The position numbers were made by a program, and so were the translations under genes. The notes beneath the pieces were generated by a model, which saw nothing but the letters and a program-made list of their open reading frames with translations, did not search any database and was not told where the DNA came from. A DNA stretch of 64,000 nucleotides from assembly GCF_014643695.1 (NCBI RefSeq), contig NZ_BMJY01000009.1:48452-112451 (forward strand). The letters run 5' to 3'. Numbering within the stretch: position 1 is the first letter of the stretch; every line of letters begins with the position of its first letter. Below are positions 49,433 to 60,260 of the stretch, piece by piece. Source of the stretch: Microbacterium album (GTDB lineage Bacteria; Actinomycetota; Actinomycetes; Actinomycetales; Microbacteriaceae).

Positions 49433-51378
49433 GCGGTGGCCGGTCGGGTGCGGGCCGTGCCCGCACCCGACCGGCCCGCGCCGTACTCCCGGCGTCGGTG
49501 CCGCCGGACCAGCGCACGCACCCGGCCCGTCCATCCACGGGGCGGGCCGCCACGGGGCGGACCGGCGGGCGACACCGTCCCGCGCACGTCGCGCTCGCCC
49601 TCGTGTGGGTCGCGCCCGTCCTTCTGCTGCCGGGCCTCGCCCACCGCTGGGGATGGCCCACCCTGGTCGCCGCGGTCGTCGCCGTCCTCATCGCGCTGTG
49701 GGCACCGCCCGCCGGCCGCCTTCCGCGCTGGCTCCTGGTCTCCCTCGCCGTCATCGCAGGCGGCCTGCTGGTGTCGGCAACGCTCAGCGCGGATCCGTGG
49801 GGGTCCCTGTTCGGAAGGGCTCCGCGCTACGAGGGACTCGTCGCCCTCCCGGTCCTCATCGGCGGGACCTGGCTGGGCGCTCGCCTGCTGGGCCCTCAGG
49901 CGGACTCGTCCGCGTACCGGTCGGCGACGACCGCCATGTCGCTCGCCGCCGCCGCGCTCGGAGCGATCGCGCTGCTGGAAGCCATGGGGCTGCGTCCGAT
50001 CGACACGGATCTGGCACGGCCGGGTTCACTCGCCGGCAACGCGACCGACCAGGGGATCCTGGGTGCCCTGTTCGCGGGCGTCCTCGCGCACGTGATCATC
50101 GGCACCTGGCGCCGGGTCGGCCGGCTCGCCTGGTGGCCTGTGTGCGGGGTCCTGGGCGGAACGATCGCCCTGACCACCTCGGCCTCGCGAGCCGCCCTCG
50201 TCATGGCTGTCCTCATCGCGGGCTCGCTCGTCGCCCGCATCGTCCTGACCGCCCGCCGCAGGGCGCGTGCGGGTGCGCTGTGTGCGGCGCTGCTCGGGGC
50301 GGTCGCGGCCACGGTCCTGGCGATACCGGCCGTCCGCGCGCGCGTCCTCGGCACGGATGCCCTCGCGTCGAAGACGGTGCAGGATCGCTTCACGATCTGG
50401 CAGGACGCGCTGGAGCTCATCGGCGCCCGGCCGTGGACCGGATTCGGGCCGAGCGGCTATATGGACGCCGTCACCGCGGTCTACGACGAGGACTGGTACC
50501 GGCACGTCGCCGCGCCCGACCATGTGCTCGACTCCCCGCACAACGTCCTCCTGCAGCTCGCCGTCGCAGGCGGCGTTCCGATCGCGCTGCTCGCCCTGGG
50601 GCTGTTCCTCGCGGTCTGGATCGCAGGCCTCCGGGCCGTCCGCTCCGCCGACGGGGTTCGGTCCGATCTGCTGATCGGGGCGCTCACGGTGCTCCCGGCG
50701 GCCGGCATCGCCCTCCTGACGACCCCGACGTCGCCGAAGACGCTGCTCCCGCTCGCTGTGCTCGCCGGTGTGCTGGTTGCCCCGTCCGCGGCGTCGGCCG
50801 TCGCGCCGGCGCGACGCTGGGTCGCACGGGTCCTGGTCTCGATCTGGCTGGCGCTGCTTCTGTCGTGGACCATCGCCGACGCCCACCTTCTCGCCGGCAC
50901 CCGTGCGGCGATGTCCGGGCGGGCCTCCGACGCCGATTCGGCGTTCAGCGTCGCCGCGTCGTTGCGTCCGTGGGATGCCGACATCCCGCTGACCGCCGCC
51001 CGGGCTCTCGGCGGCGCTCTGGTCAACGGCATGAGCGGCGCGTCCGACGCGGCTCGGGCCTGGTCGGCACGCGCGGCCGAGCGGCTGCCCGCCTCCGCGG
51101 CGGCGCAGGAGATCGCCGGGGCGATCGCACTCGAACGTTCCGAGTTCGACCTCGCACGCGCCCACCTGGAGTCCGCCGCGGCCCTGTCGCCGACCAATCC
51201 GCGCATCGCGCACGCGCTGGGTCTCGCGTCCTTCGCCGCGGGAGATCTGGAGCAGGCCCGAGCCGCGCTGCGCGATGCCGCACGCCTGGCCCCCGATTCG
51301 GAGGAGACCCGCCGCGCGCTCGTGGACGTCTGCACGCGGTTGAACGACCGGGCATGCGTCGCCGACGCGATCCGGTGA
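49429..51378 (+). CDS. O-antigen-ligase/Wzy-like membrane protein with C-terminal TPR
   Basis: 649 residues. About 11-12 membrane helices with the Wzy_C (O-antigen ligase) region in the middle: SLAGNATDQGILGALFAG, TTSASRAALVMAVLI, and RFTIWQDALELIGARPWTGFGPSGYMDAV with the outside loop VLDSPHNVLLQLAVAGGVP. The C-terminal 130 residues carry TPR-like helices (ARAHLESAAALSPTNPRIAHALGLASFAAGDLEQARAALRDAARLAP). The ATG overlaps the surface-protein stop by 4 bp, so it may attach glycans to that protein or join surface polysaccharides. A basic Arg-rich lead of 45 residues precedes helix 1. Confidence 0.8.
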   Translation: MSGGRSGAGRARTRPARAVLPASVPPDQRTHPARPSTGRAATGRTGGRHRPAHVALALVWVAPVLLLPGLAHRWGWPTLVAAVVAVLIALWAPPAGRLPRWLLVSLAVIAGGLLVSATLSADPWGSLFGRAPRYEGLVALPVLIGGTWLGARLLGPQADSSAYRSATTAMSLAAAALGAIALLEAMGLRPIDTDLARPGSLAGNATDQGILGALFAGVLAHVIIGTWRRVGRLAWWPVCGVLGGTIALTTSASRAALVMAVLIAGSLVARIVLTARRRARAGALCAALLGAVAATVLAIPAVRARVLGTDALASKTVQDRFTIWQDALELIGARPWTGFGPSGYMDAVTAVYDEDWYRHVAAPDHVLDSPHNVLLQLAVAGGVPIALLALGLFLAVWIAGLRAVRSADGVRSDLLIGALTVLPAAGIALLTTPTSPKTLLPLAVLAGVLVAPSAASAVAPARRWVARVLVSIWLALLLSWTIADAHLLAGTRAAMSGRASDADSAFSVAASLRPWDADIPLTAARALGGALVNGMSGASDAARAWSARAAERLPASAAAQEIAGAIALERSEFDLARAHLESAAALSPTNPRIAHALGLASFAAGDLEQARAALRDAARLAPDSEETRRALVDVCTRLNDRACVADAIR

Positions 51379-51387
51379 AGCAGTCCC

Positions 51388-52290
51388 CTACAGCGCCCGC
51401 GGGTGGCTCGTGACGTAGACGTCTCGCAGAGTGTCGACCGTCAGATGCGTGTAGATCTGTGTGGTCGCGACCGAGGCGTGGCCCAGCAGCTCCTGCACGA
51501 CGCGCACATCGGCGCCGCCCTGCAGCAGGTGCGTCGCGAACGAGTGCCGCAGGGTGTGGGGCGACACGTGGGCGGAGAGCCGGGCCGCCTCGGCCGCCGC
51601 GCGGATGATGAGCCACGCGCTCTGACGCGACAACGGGCCGCCGCGCGCGCCCAGGAACAGGCGCGGACTCGCCTTCCCCCGCGACGCGAGATCGGGGCGC
51701 ACGCGCGTCAGGTAGGCGTCGAGCGCCGCGCGCGCGTACGAGCCGACGGGAACGATGCGCTCCTTGGAGCCCTTGCCGCGCAACCGCAGGATCTCACCCG
51801 TCGCGAGGTCGTCCACGTCGAGCTGGACCGCTTCGGACACGCGCGCTCCCGTGGCGTAGAGCAGTTCGAGCAGGGCGCGGTCCCGGATCCCGAGCGGCTC
51901 CTCCGGCGAGGGTGCCTGCAGCAGGCGCTCGACCTGGTCCACGGTGAGCGCCTTGGGCAGCCGGCGAGGCTGCCGCGGCGGTCGCAGGCGCTGCGTCGGG
52001 TCGGCGTCGGCGACGCCCTCCCGCGCGAGGAAGCGGTGCAGTCCCCGGACGGACGACTGCAGTCGCGCGAGAGAGGATGCCGCGGGCGGCGGATCGGCCG
52101 AGGCGCGCTCCGCCGCGAACGCCGCCACCAGGGCGGGTGTCACCGCGCTCGTGTCGGACACTCCTCGCCCGGCCAGCCACGTGGCGTATCCGCTCAGGTC
52201 GCGCCGGTAGGCGGCGACGGTGTGGTCCGACAGTCCCCGCTCCAGCGCGATGTGCCGGAGGTAGGCGTCGACGGCGCGTTCGACGCGCAC
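51388..52290 (-). CDS. xerD: Tyrosine recombinase XerD
   Basis: 300 residues. SAM-like N-terminal DNA-binding domain and the catalytic R-K-H-R-H-Y set: TGARVSEAVQLDVDDL, RGKGSKERIVPVG, HTLRHSFATHLLQGGADVRVVQELLGHASVATTQIYTHL. With XerC it resolves chromosome dimers at dif. It lies in its usual actinobacterial place after the Nudix and pyrG genes, so it is the cell's own recombinase rather than an island integrase. The GTG start is one base after the Nudix stop. Confidence 0.94.
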   Translation of the reverse strand: MRVERAVDAYLRHIALERGLSDHTVAAYRRDLSGYATWLAGRGVSDTSAVTPALVAAFAAERASADPPPAASSLARLQSSVRGLHRFLAREGVADADPTQRLRPPRQPRRLPKALTVDQVERLLQAPSPEEPLGIRDRALLELLYATGARVSEAVQLDVDDLATGEILRLRGKGSKERIVPVGSYARAALDAYLTRVRPDLASRGKASPRLFLGARGGPLSRQSAWLIIRAAAEAARLSAHVSPHTLRHSFATHLLQGGADVRVVQELLGHASVATTQIYTHLTVDTLRDVYVTSHPRAL

Positions 52291-52291
52291 G

Positions 52292-52894
52292 TCACTCCCC
52301 CGGCGCGGCGCCCCCGCGCAGCCGCTCGGCCGCGAGCAGCACGCCGAGCATCATGGCGCCGTTGACGACACGGCCGCTGCGCACGGCCGCCACCGCCTCG
52401 TCGAGCGGCACCCACGCGATCCGGATGTCGGCTTCCTCGGCGTCGCGCGCGAAGGTCTCGCCCGACGACGTCAGGCCGGTCGCGAGGTACAGGTGGATGA
52501 TCTCGTCGCTGCCGCCGGGCGTCGGCGCCATCCGGCCGAGCTTCTCCCAGTGCGCCGCGTGGAGATCCGCCTCCTCCGCGAGCTCCCGCTTCGCCGTCTC
52601 GAGCGGGTCCTCGCCCGCCACGTCGAGCAGACCCGCCGGGACCTCCCAGTCGCGCATGCGGATCGGATGCCGGTACTGCTGGATCAGCAGCACGCGGCCC
52701 GCGTCATCGACCGCGACGACCGCGACGGCGCCCGTGTGGTCGACGTAGTGCCGCACGAGTTCGTGTCCGTTGTATGCGAACCGGTCCTCGCGCACGTCCC
52801 ACACGCGGCCCTCGTACACGGCGCGCGACTCGCGCACCTCGACCTCGAACGGCTCGTCCCGCACGTGCGCGGACGCGGCGGCCTCGTCGCCCAC
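52292..52894 (-). CDS. Nudix hydrolase, ADP-ribose pyrophosphatase-like
   Basis: 200 residues. Typical ADPRase start (VWDVREDRFAYNGHELVRHYVDHTGAVAVVAVDDAGRVLLIQQYRHPI) and Nudix box in GLLDVAGEDPLETAKRELAEEADL. The product hydrolyses ADP-ribose or related sugar nucleotides to AMP. The GTG start lies one base after the pyrG stop, the conserved pyrG-nudix-xerD order. Confidence 0.93.
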   Translation of the reverse strand: MGDEAAASAHVRDEPFEVEVRESRAVYEGRVWDVREDRFAYNGHELVRHYVDHTGAVAVVAVDDAGRVLLIQQYRHPIRMRDWEVPAGLLDVAGEDPLETAKRELAEEADLHAAHWEKLGRMAPTPGGSDEIIHLYLATGLTSSGETFARDAEEADIRIAWVPLDEAVAAVRSGRVVNGAMMLGVLLAAERLRGGAAPGE

Positions 52895-52895
52895 G

Positions 52896-54581
<1,686 letters not shown>

Positions 54582-54660
54582 CACGGGCTTCTATCCTAAC
54601 AGTCCGGTGTCCACGTCCGCCTCGCTCGGCGCTTGCCCGATATCGTGTCACGCCCGGGGC

Positions 54661-57501
54661 TCACGGGCCAGCGGCGCGGCGGCCGGATGCGCCCTCCGCC
54701 CGAGTGCGCGTCGCCACGAGCGACCAGATCGCTGCGGCGACGCTCCCGAGGAACAGGAGGCCGAACACCGCAAAGGCGGGCTCGTCCCCGGACCAGTCCG
54801 CGGTCATCCACACGAAGACCGGCAGCTGCGCCGCCGCGGCGGCCGGAGCGAGCCCGCGCGCCAGGTCTCGCGCCAGCCCCCGGCGGAGACGACGCCCGCG
54901 CGCGATGCCGATGGCCGCGGGCGCGAGCACGGCCGCCACCAGGACGCCCATCAGGACGAAGGGGGTGATCCGCCAGCCGGCCCAGAGCAGCCAGGGCACA
55001 CGGTCGGGCTCGGCGACCGCGCCCTCGGGAAGCAGCAGGCGGAAGCCGACGTGGCGGTGGTCGTCGCCCGGGTCCGGCTCCATCCGGTACGTCACCGTGT
55101 CCCCTGCGGAATCGACCGCGTCGGCGGGTCGCACGCTCGCTTCCTCGCCGGGGCGGTGGTCCAGCGCCCCGGCCTCGTCCGCGGCCTCGGCCAGCTCGCG
55201 CGGCAGGGTGAGCGATGCCGCGACGCGCTCGACCTCCACGCTCTCGCCGCCGAGATCGAGCAGCCCGTCCCATCCCCAGCCCCAGCCGGGGTCCAGCGCG
55301 CTCCAGCGGAGCTCGTCGCGCCAGGCGCCGTCGGCCCACACTGTGCTGACGGGCGCCTCGAGGCGGTACGACACCACGACGTCGTGCTCCCCGGCCCACC
55401 CGTCGGCCAGGGTCGTGCGCAGGAGCATCTTGCCCTGCAGGCGCTCGGTCTGGAACGGCACCTCCGCGCCGTCGATCGACACGCTCGTGACCGTGAGTGC
55501 GAGGTCCTTCCCGGTGGGGCGATCGGTCCACTGCCGCATCACCTGCGGGACATGGCGCGTGCCGTCGGCCACAGCGACCGCGAGGCGCTCCTCGACCTCG
55601 AGCACGAGGCCGCCGTCGGCGTCCCGGCCGACCACGGCGGCCGCCTCGAACTCGCGGACGAACATCCCGTAGGAGCCGGGGAGGTCCCCCCACACGGCGT
55701 CGTCGGGCGGGCGGACGGTCGGCGAGGCCACGAGGGTCGCGAGGAGGAAGGCGGCGACGACGAGCAACACGGAACCGGTCCGCACGGCGAGACGGCCGCC
55801 GCCGAGGAAGTCGGGATCGGCTCTGACGTCGCGGGGCACCCCCGCGTCGTCCAGGGCGCGGCGCACGATGGCCGCGGCGCGGCGGGGGCGCGAGAACATC
55901 ACCGCGTACGGAAGCAGCGGGTCCCGCAGCGTTCCCCGGTCGGCCACGCTCGTCTGCTCGACGAAGAGCCGCAGACCCAGCAGGTGCTCGCGAACGAAGG
56001 CGCCCGGGCGCGTGAGCGGGCGCGCCGACAGCGCCAGAACGAGCACCGCGCCGGCGAGCAGGAAGGCCAGCGCGACGACGGCGACGGGCCACCAGTACAC
56101 GCTGAGCGGGAACTGGTGCGACAGCTGCCGGGCCAGGCCCAGCTGCAGGGTCGGCAGGGCGAGGGACGCGCCGATGAAGTTGTCGCGCACGTAGCCGCGC
56201 GGCACGCGGCGCAGGCGGCGCGAGAACTGCTCGCGCCACGCGGGCGCCCGCAGGTACTCGGTCCAGGCACGGGGCCAGTTGCCGAGCCGCCCGGCACGGT
56301 GAGTCTCGCGCACGAGGTCTCGCCGGGCGCGCGTGCCCGCGCCCGCTCCGCCGCGGTACGCGGCGAGCGCGCGCACGAGCGGCGCCGTGCCGACCGCGCG
56401 CCACACGCGCGCGGCGAGCTCCGGGCCGACATCGCGCTGCGGTGCGGACTGCGGCACGTACCACGCCCGCCCACGAGCGTCGCCCCAGGCGACGGCGCGC
56501 GCAGCGAGCGCGAGGAGCAGCGCGACTCCGGCGAGCAGCAGCGGCACGAACGGACCCACGACCATCACCCAGTACAGCGGCGACGGCGCGGGCATCGCGA
56601 TGGTTCCCGGCTCGAAGTGGAACCGGAACCAGAACTGACTGTGCGGGGGCAGGCGCTGGTCGTTGGACATCGCGTACGTGACGGTGGTCGCAGTCTCGTC
56701 GTCGGGCGTGAGCGCCGTGCTGTCGGATACGAGCAGCCAGGCGATCCCTCCGCGCGGCTGCCGCGCAGACGCGTCCGCGAGCGCGCGCGGGAGCGTGATG
56801 GTGACGGATGCGGACGCGGTCCCGTGCGCCCAGTCCGGGCCGAACGCGTCCCAGTCGAGCGCCTGGGTCCACTGCCGCGTGGATTCGTCGAACGCGTCAT
56901 AAGCGAGGTCGTGCAGGACGTACCGGAGAACGACGCGGTGCTCCCCCGTGAGGGCGTCGTCGCTCTGGACCGCGAACTCCACCCGCGTCGCCCCGCGGTC
57001 GACGCCGGCTCGCACGGCCGTGCCGTCGAGCTCGGCGGAGACGAGTTCGGGACGTACGTCGTGCCCCTCGTACTGGCCGAGGACGACACGCTCGATCCGC
57101 CGTTCCTCGACGCCCTCGGGGATGTGCACGTCGATGCGTTCCTCGACGTCGACGCGAAGGCGGCCGTCGTCGTCCTGCGCGACGGTGTAGTCCGCGTGGA
57201 AGTCGCGCGCGATCCACGTCTCGGCGCCCGTCCGCGCGGCATCCAGGTAGTCCTCGAACCCCCGGGGCTCGTTGATGACCGGACCGACCAGCAGCAGCAC
57301 GCCGATCGCGGCGACGACGGCCCACGTCGCGGCCGCGAGAAGCCGGGAGCGTCGCGAGCCGCGCGCGCGGGCGCGTGCCTCCGTGCGCAGCAGCCACGCC
57401 GAGAGCCGGCGATACAGCGGCGTCGGGCGGCGCTGCTCCAGACGGATCGCACCCCCGGGCGGGTCCTCCGGAGATCCGCCCGTGCCGTCGCGGCCGGTCA
57501 T
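54661..57501 (-). CDS. DUF2207-type large membrane protein
   Basis: 946 residues, apparently two copies of a DUF2207 plan: an N-terminal helix (about 53-75), an outside beta-rich domain (DFHADYTVAQDDDGRLRVDVEERIDVHIPEG...), two or three helices, a basic cytoplasmic stretch, then a second outside domain beginning GSYGMFVREFEAAAVVGRDADGG with closing helices. Many actinobacteria have one 600-residue DUF2207 protein; here two appear fused. Function unknown, possibly envelope assembly. Starts inside a 20-bp tandem repeat that overlaps the recN stop. Confidence 0.75.
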   Translation of the reverse strand: MTGRDGTGGSPEDPPGGAIRLEQRRPTPLYRRLSAWLLRTEARARARGSRRSRLLAAATWAVVAAIGVLLLVGPVINEPRGFEDYLDAARTGAETWIARDFHADYTVAQDDDGRLRVDVEERIDVHIPEGVEERRIERVVLGQYEGHDVRPELVSAELDGTAVRAGVDRGATRVEFAVQSDDALTGEHRVVLRYVLHDLAYDAFDESTRQWTQALDWDAFGPDWAHGTASASVTITLPRALADASARQPRGGIAWLLVSDSTALTPDDETATTVTYAMSNDQRLPPHSQFWFRFHFEPGTIAMPAPSPLYWVMVVGPFVPLLLAGVALLLALAARAVAWGDARGRAWYVPQSAPQRDVGPELAARVWRAVGTAPLVRALAAYRGGAGAGTRARRDLVRETHRAGRLGNWPRAWTEYLRAPAWREQFSRRLRRVPRGYVRDNFIGASLALPTLQLGLARQLSHQFPLSVYWWPVAVVALAFLLAGAVLVLALSARPLTRPGAFVREHLLGLRLFVEQTSVADRGTLRDPLLPYAVMFSRPRRAAAIVRRALDDAGVPRDVRADPDFLGGGRLAVRTGSVLLVVAAFLLATLVASPTVRPPDDAVWGDLPGSYGMFVREFEAAAVVGRDADGGLVLEVEERLAVAVADGTRHVPQVMRQWTDRPTGKDLALTVTSVSIDGAEVPFQTERLQGKMLLRTTLADGWAGEHDVVVSYRLEAPVSTVWADGAWRDELRWSALDPGWGWGWDGLLDLGGESVEVERVAASLTLPRELAEAADEAGALDHRPGEEASVRPADAVDSAGDTVTYRMEPDPGDDHRHVGFRLLLPEGAVAEPDRVPWLLWAGWRITPFVLMGVLVAAVLAPAAIGIARGRRLRRGLARDLARGLAPAAAAAQLPVFVWMTADWSGDEPAFAVFGLLFLGSVAAAIWSLVATRTRAEGASGRRAAGP

Positions 57502-57536
57502 CGGCGCACGGTGCCGGTCATCGGCGCACGGTGCCG
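57494..57536. repeat. 20-bp tandem duplication at the recN stop/DUF2207 start
   Basis: CCGGTCATCGGCGCACGGTG occurs at 57494-57513 and again at 57514-57533. The right copy holds the recN stop, the left copy the DUF2207 ATG. Because 20 is not a multiple of three, the copy-internal ATG at 57521 is out of frame with DUF2207; the duplication pushed the former ATGA overlap apart. Confidence 0.85.
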
Positions 57537-59206
57537 AGGTCCAGCAGCTCGCGGGCGTGCGTGAGGGCGGCCTCCGAGTCGGTCAGGCCGGACAGCAGGC
57601 GCGCCATCTCCGCCTCGCGTTCGGCGCCCTCCAGCCGCGTCACGCTCGACGACGTCACCGACCCGTCGTGAGCCTTCACGACGCTGAGGTGGTTGCCGGC
57701 GAACGCCGCCACCTGCGCCAGGTGCGTGACCGCGATCACCTGCGAGGACTCGGCGAGCCTCGCCAGGCGACGGCCCACCTCGATCGCGGCCGCCCCGCCG
57801 ATGCCCGCGTCGACCTCGTCGAAGACGAAGGTGGGCACCGGATCGGTTCCGGCGATCACCACCTCGATCGCGAGCATCACTCGGCTCAGCTCTCCGCCGG
57901 ACGCTCCCTTCGCGACGGGCCGGGGCTCCGCGCCCGGGTGGGGCGCGAGCAGCAGCGCGACCTCGTCGCGCCCGTGGGCCGACTCGGCGCCCTCGCTCAC
58001 CTCGACGACCAGCCGCGCGTCGGGCATGGCGAGGGCGCGCAGCTCCTCCGACACCGCGTCGGCGAGGCGCGCCGCCGCCTCGGTGCGCGCGGCGGTCAGG
58101 GTCGCGGCCCGCTCGTCGAGGAGAGCGCGCGCGTCCGCCAGCTGCGTGCCCAGGCGCTCGATCCGCTCGCCGTCGTCGTCGAGTTCCGCCAGGCGCGCCG
58201 AGCCGGACTCGAGCAGGGCGATCGCCGCGTCCAGCGAGCCGTGCGCGCGCACCAGCCCGTTCAGCACCGCGCGGCGCTCCTCCACCGCGGCGAGCTCCTG
58301 CGGGCCCGTCTCGTCGAGGTCGGCGAGGAAGCCCGACAGCTCGACCGCGGCGTCCGCGGCCCGGTAGCCGATGTCGGCGAGCTGCTCGGCGATCGGGGTG
58401 AGCGCGGGGTCGTCGACGCGCTCGAGCGCGCGCCGCGCATCGGCCAGCAGCGTCGACACGTCGATGCCGCCCTCCTCGCTCGACAGCGCCTCCCGCGCCA
58501 GGGCGGCCGCCGCGCGCAGTTCCTCGGCGTTCGCGAGCCGTTCGGCGCGCTCGGCGAGGGCCGTGTCCTCGCCGGGCTCCGGGGCCGCCTGCTCGATCTC
58601 CGCGAGCGTCTCCCGCAGCGTCTCCGCCTCCGCGGCGCGCGCGGCCCGATCGGCGACCAGACCCGCGAGCTCGCGATCCAGCCCCCGCCACGTGTCGTAC
58701 GCCTCGCGATACGCGGCGAGCGCCTCGCGCACCGGTTCGCCGGCGAAGCGGTCCAGGGCGTCGCGCTGGGCGGCCGCCGACCTCAGGCGCAGCTGGTCGG
58801 ACTGGCCGTGCACGACCACGAGCGCATCCGCGAGCTCCGCGAGCACTCCCGCGGGCGCGGTCCGGCCACCGACGCTCGCGCGGCTGCGTCCCTCGGCGAG
58901 CGTGCGCGACAGGTACAGCTCGGCGCGGCCGCCACCGATCGGCTCGAGGTCGCCACCGGCCTCCCGCACGCGATCGGCGACCTCGCCCTGCTCGGGCACG
59001 ATCCAGACGCCCTCGACCGACGCCTGGGCCGCGCCCGCGCGCACGGCGCCCGAATCGGCGCGCTGCCCGAGCAGCAGGCCCAGCCCCGTGACGACCATCG
59101 TCTTTCCGGCGCCGGTCTCCCCCGTGATCGCCGTGAACCCCGGGCCGAGCGGCAGGACCGCGTCGCTGATGACGCCGAGGTCGCGCAGCCGCACCTCTTC
59201 GATCAT
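57518..59206 (-). CDS. recN: DNA repair protein RecN
   Basis: 562 residues. SMC-like: N-terminal Walker A GETGAGKTMVVTGLGLLLG, a long coiled-coil middle (about 160-360), ABC signature GGELSRVMLAIEVV and Walker B TFVFDEVDAGIGGAAAIEVG near the C-terminus. Acts in double-strand break repair. The ATG (59204-59206) has GGGAGGTGAAC upstream; an upstream GTG at 59233 in frame is less likely. Followed by the DUF2207 gene. Confidence 0.95.
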   Translation of the reverse strand: MIEEVRLRDLGVISDAVLPLGPGFTAITGETGAGKTMVVTGLGLLLGQRADSGAVRAGAAQASVEGVWIVPEQGEVADRVREAGGDLEPIGGGRAELYLSRTLAEGRSRASVGGRTAPAGVLAELADALVVVHGQSDQLRLRSAAAQRDALDRFAGEPVREALAAYREAYDTWRGLDRELAGLVADRAARAAEAETLRETLAEIEQAAPEPGEDTALAERAERLANAEELRAAAALAREALSSEEGGIDVSTLLADARRALERVDDPALTPIAEQLADIGYRAADAAVELSGFLADLDETGPQELAAVEERRAVLNGLVRAHGSLDAAIALLESGSARLAELDDDGERIERLGTQLADARALLDERAATLTAARTEAAARLADAVSEELRALAMPDARLVVEVSEGAESAHGRDEVALLLAPHPGAEPRPVAKGASGGELSRVMLAIEVVIAGTDPVPTFVFDEVDAGIGGAAAIEVGRRLARLAESSQVIAVTHLAQVAAFAGNHLSVVKAHDGSVTSSSVTRLEGAEREAEMARLLSGLTDSEAALTHARELLDLGTVRR

Positions 59207-59294
59207 CCGTTCACCTCCCGGTAGGAGCGGCATGCCGCCGCAGGGGGCCCATCCGTCGCGTGCGATCCGGAGCCCACGGAGCAGTACCGGGCTC

Positions 59295-60260
59295 TCACGC
59301 CGGCTCCTCCGGCAGCGGCGGCTCGACCGAGTCGATCACGCCCGTCGCCGTCGGTCCCACGGGGCCTCGCCAGCCGGTGACCGACAGCTTGAACTTGCGC
59401 ACGAGCCGATCCGTGAACGCCGCCGGATGCAGGCGCGCCAGGCGCACGGGGCGCAGCGAACGCCGCACCGACACGCGCGCGCCGGGCGGCAGCGGGTGCG
59501 AGCGGCGACCGTCGCACCACAGCACCGCGGAGGCACCCGTCCCCTCCAGCACCTCCACCGCGACCGCGTGCTCGGGGCCGACCACGAGCGGGCGCGCGAA
59601 CAGCGCGTGCGCCGACAGTGGTACGACCGCGATCGCCTGCACGGTCGGCCAGATGACGGGTCCGCCGGCGGAGAAGTTGTAGGCGGTCGATCCGGTCGGC
59701 GTCGCGATCACGACGCCGTCGGCGCCGAACGTCGACAGCGGCCGCCCGTCGATCTCCATCACGACCTCGATCATGCGCTCGCGGCTGTCCTTCTCGACCG
59801 TGGCCTCGTTGAGGGCCCACGTCTCGTAGACGACGCGACCCGACCGGTCCTTCACCCGCACGTCCAGCGCCAGGCGCTCCTCCACGACGTAGTCGCCCTC
59901 GATCGCGCGATGCACCGCCGCGTCCATCGCGTCGCGCTCGATCTCCGCGAGGAAGCCGACATGGCCCATGTTGATCCCGAGGACGGGGGCGGTGCCGGCG
60001 CGCACCAGCTCGGCCGCGCGCAGGATCGTGCCGTCCCCGCCCAGCACGATCGCCAGATCGATGTCGGCCAGCGCGATGTCGGTGCCGAGCTCGGGGACCT
60101 CGCCCAGCACGGGCGCGATCGCGGCGAGCTCCGCGCGGTCCTCCGACGCGAGCACGGGGACGGCGCCGGACGAGCGCAGCAGTCCGACGACGCGCACCGC
60201 GGCGTCGACCGTGTCGTCACGGTGGGCGTGCGCGACCACCAGGATCTTCCGCTCGCTCAT
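59295..60260 (-). CDS. nadK: NAD kinase
   Basis: 321 residues. The NAD-kinase motifs GGDGTILRAAELVRAGTAPVLGINMGHVGFL, NEATVEK, TPTGSTAYNFSAGGP and SVRRSLRPVRL-type C-terminal strands are present. Makes NADP from NAD and ATP. GGAGGACG precedes the ATG, which overlaps the tlyA stop by 4 bp; tlyA-nadK-recN is a conserved actinobacterial operon. Confidence 0.95.
   Translation of the reverse strand: MSERKILVVAHAHRDDTVDAAVRVVGLLRSSGAVPVLASEDRAELAAIAPVLGEVPELGTDIALADIDLAIVLGGDGTILRAAELVRAGTAPVLGINMGHVGFLAEIERDAMDAAVHRAIEGDYVVEERLALDVRVKDRSGRVVYETWALNEATVEKDSRERMIEVVMEIDGRPLSTFGADGVVIATPTGSTAYNFSAGGPVIWPTVQAIAVVPLSAHALFARPLVVGPEHAVAVEVLEGTGASAVLWCDGRRSHPLPPGARVSVRRSLRPVRLARLHPAAFTDRLVRKFKLSVTGWRGPVGPTATGVIDSVEPPLPEEPA

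Noticed and set aside
46565..49534. 989-residue open frame on the minus strand
   Set aside because: Antisense to the surface-protein gene. The sequence is Arg/Gly-rich without domains, while the plus frame has a Shine-Dalgarno, signal peptide, repeats and a sortase motif.
51388..52290. Tyrosine recombinase as an integrase of the island or envelope cluster
   Set aside because: Sequence and place (pyrG-Nudix-xerD) are those of housekeeping XerD.
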